The position numbers were made by a program, and so were the translations under genes. From positions 1-7,824 of the forward strand of contig CALMFL010000325.1 of NCBI GenBank assembly GCA_937862595.1: a stretch of 7,824 bases of DNA, written 5' to 3'. Numbering within the stretch: position 1 is the first letter of the stretch; every line of letters begins with the position of its first letter. Shown in pieces: positions 6,612 to 7,824 of the stretch. The notes under the pieces are model-generated. The model saw nothing but the letters and a program-made list of their open reading frames with translations. It was not told where the DNA came from and ran no database searches. Source of the DNA: an uncultured Fidelibacterota bacterium. Its GTDB lineage: Bacteria > Fidelibacterota > Fidelibacteria > Fidelibacterales > Fidelibacteraceae.

Positions 6612-7824
6612 CTATTTCGTTAACACCATTTTCCCTGCACGCAGGGTATTGTTCACGCGCAGCTGATAGAAATAGACGCCCGATGTCAGATCGCTTGCGT
6701 CGAACATGACATTGTGGCGGCCGGCTTCCATCACGGCATTGGAAATGATCGTCGCAACGCGTTCGCCGTTCGTATTGAATACGGTCAGGCTGACCTTTCC
6801 TGCGGCTTCCAGGGTGAAGGGGATGACCGTGGCGGGGTTGAAGGGATTCGGATAGGCTTTTCCCAGTTCAAATGACGCGGGCTGGAAAATGCTGTGCACG
6901 CCGGTCGTGTAATCGCCGCTGTCCAGAATGTAGATCGGGAAAGAAACCTGCTCGGCGAGGGTATTGGTATAAGGTGTGGATGAAGTATAGACGACTTCAT
7001 CGGCCTCATCCTCATCGACGTTGGCAATATCGATCACGTTGAAGATACCGGCGGTTGTGGCGCCCAGGTCGCCCACGGCCGTATCGGCAATGGTCAGTTC
7101 CCAGTTGGCCGGATTGGTGACGTCATCGGTCCCGCCGATGTACTCGACGCGGACCAGCATGCCGTTGGGAGGTCCGGAATACCGCGAACCGAACACAAAG
7201 TCCGGATTGCCGTCGCCATCAATGTCGCCGTGGGATCCGCCGGCGATCCGTCCGCCGTTCAGATAGTCTTCACCGGCAAGTTCGAAGAGGGGGAATTTCG
7301 CCAGGGTGTCATCCAGTTCCTGCATGAGCCAGATGTTGCGGGTGGCATCGCCGTAATAGTATTCTCCGGCAAGGATCTCCATCGTCCCGTCGTCATCGAC
7401 ATCCGCCACCTGGGCGCAGTCAAAGGTGATCCCGCCGGGAAGCGGGGACAGTTCCGAATAGGCGTACGCGGAACCGGTCCAGGATACTTTCGATATCTTG
7501 ACCTCGTCAAAGAGGTAGGCGTTGCTGCCGATCACGGCAACGTCCCATTTGTTGTCTGCGCCGTACACGACGTCCAGCATGGAATATTCCATGGTCCAGG
7601 TTTCGGTGCCCGCTCCGTCGTCGGGAATATCGTCCACGGAACAGACGCCGAAGCGCAGATCGCCGGTCCTTCCGGCAAAAATGATCTCATCGACGCCGTC
7701 GTCGTCGATATCCGCGATCTCCCAGGAGAAGGGGCGGATATTCTTTCCGTCCGTATCGTCGATGGTCCACACGCTGTTGGGCTCCCATTTCTGGGTCATT
7801 GTATTGTATACGCCGAAATTGTCA
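6612..7824 (-). CDS. Secreted FG-GAP/VCBS-like repeat protein with type IX secretion sorting domain, 5'-truncated by the window
   Basis: The frame is open to the window edge: codons for DNFGVYNT precede the Met at 7797-7799, so that Met is internal and the true start lies outside. 403 residues are visible. Four acidic calcium-loop-like motifs occur: DIDDDGVDE (7686-7712), DVDDDGTME (7377-7403), DIDGDGNPD (7200-7226) and a degenerate NVDEDEADE (6996-7022), each followed by hydrophobic strand residues as in FG-GAP/VCBS beta-propeller blades. The last ~80 residues form a Por/type IX secretion sorting domain: AYPNPFNPATVIPF, then FNTNGERVATI, AGRHNVMFDASDLTSGVYFYQL and KMVLTK. Expected path: Sec export, then type IX translocation across the outer membrane with removal of this domain. 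No catalytic domain is seen in the visible part, so substrate and role are unknown. It is convergent with the dcw operon and not functionally tied to it. Confidence 0.9.
   Translation of the reverse strand, partial: DNFGVYNTMTQKWEPNSVWTIDDTDGKNIRPFSWEIADIDDDGVDEIIFAGRTGDLRFGVCSVDDIPDDGAGTETWTMEYSMLDVVYGADNKWDVAVIGSNAYLFDEVKISKVSWTGSAYAYSELSPLPGGITFDCAQVADVDDDGTMEILAGEYYYGDATRNIWLMQELDDTLAKFPLFELAGEDYLNGGRIAGGSHGDIDGDGNPDFVFGSRYSGPPNGMLVRVEYIGGTDDVTNPANWELTIADTAVGDLGATTAGIFNVIDIANVDEDEADEVVYTSSTPYTNTLAEQVSFPIYILDSGDYTTGVHSIFQPASFELGKAYPNPFNPATVIPFTLEAAGKVSLTVFNTNGERVATIISNAVMEAGRHNVMFDASDLTSGVYFYQLRVNNTLRAGKMVLTK
6615..6872 (-). other. Type IX secretion C-terminal sorting domain (Por type A) within the 6612-7824 gene
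   Basis: From FELGKAYPNPFNPAT to the terminal KMVLTK the order of elements matches the type A sorting domain: YPNPFNP entry motif, strand with V-L-V-F-N-x-x-G, A-G-x-H, LTSGVYFY and a final K-M-V-L. It has the expected length of about 80 residues and lies at the very C-terminus. Its presence implies that the genome encodes a type IX secretion machinery elsewhere. Confidence 0.92.

Noticed and set aside
7021..7510. Open frames on either strand within the secreted-protein gene (for example + 7021-7266 and - 7259-7510)
   Set aside because: They are shadows of the long - strand frame, which has clear repeat and sorting-domain motifs.
7797..7799. Start codon for the - strand secreted protein at 7799
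   Set aside because: The frame stays open to the window edge, no signal peptide follows this Met, and the sequence around it reads like the interior of a repeat domain.

Overview
The window is the distal part of a bacterial division and cell wall (dcw) cluster on the + strand, followed by the C-terminal part of a secreted repeat protein on the - strand. I see no mobile element, CRISPR array, RNA gene or phage gene. I also find no convincing undescribed system; the points worth a second look are modest.

Organism: the order ftsW-murG-murC-ftsQ-ftsA-ftsZ, with no murB or ddl between murC and ftsQ, is typical of the Fibrobacterota-Chlorobiota-Bacteroidota (FCB) group and relatives. The neighbouring - strand protein ends in a clear type IX secretion (Por) sorting domain, which is also an FCB hallmark. 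The DNA is visibly GC-rich with G/C-biased third codon positions. Several genes carry strong Shine-Dalgarno (SD) sequences, which most Bacteroidota in the strict sense lack. Together these point to a deeper FCB lineage, such as a Calditrichota, KSB1, Ignavibacteria, Marinimicrobia or Zixibacteria-like organism, rather than a classical Bacteroides or Flavobacterium. The lineage is an inference.

Layout: 1-612 is the 3' part of ftsW (septal glycosyltransferase). 602-1753 is murG (lipid II synthase). 1755-3155 is murC (UDP-MurNAc-L-alanine ligase). 3145-3897 is ftsQ/divIB (divisome bitopic protein). 3901-5154 is ftsA (actin-like membrane anchor). 5185-6414 is ftsZ (tubulin-like ring GTPase). Genes up to ftsA overlap or abut within a few bases, so they look like one translationally coupled operon. 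ftsZ stands 30 bases further on behind its own strong ribosome binding site. A long hairpin with a short T-run at 6446-6484 closes the operon. A second hairpin at 6555-6585 terminates the convergent - strand gene (6612-7824, running off the window).

How the genes work together: MurC starts the peptide stem on UDP-MurNAc. MurG makes lipid II at the inner membrane face. FtsW polymerises lipid II into septal glycan. FtsQ links the periplasmic divisome to the cytoplasm. FtsA tethers FtsZ filaments to the membrane. The - strand gene is functionally unrelated: it encodes an exported, probably surface-bound or released protein with calcium-loop (FG-GAP/VCBS-like) repeats.
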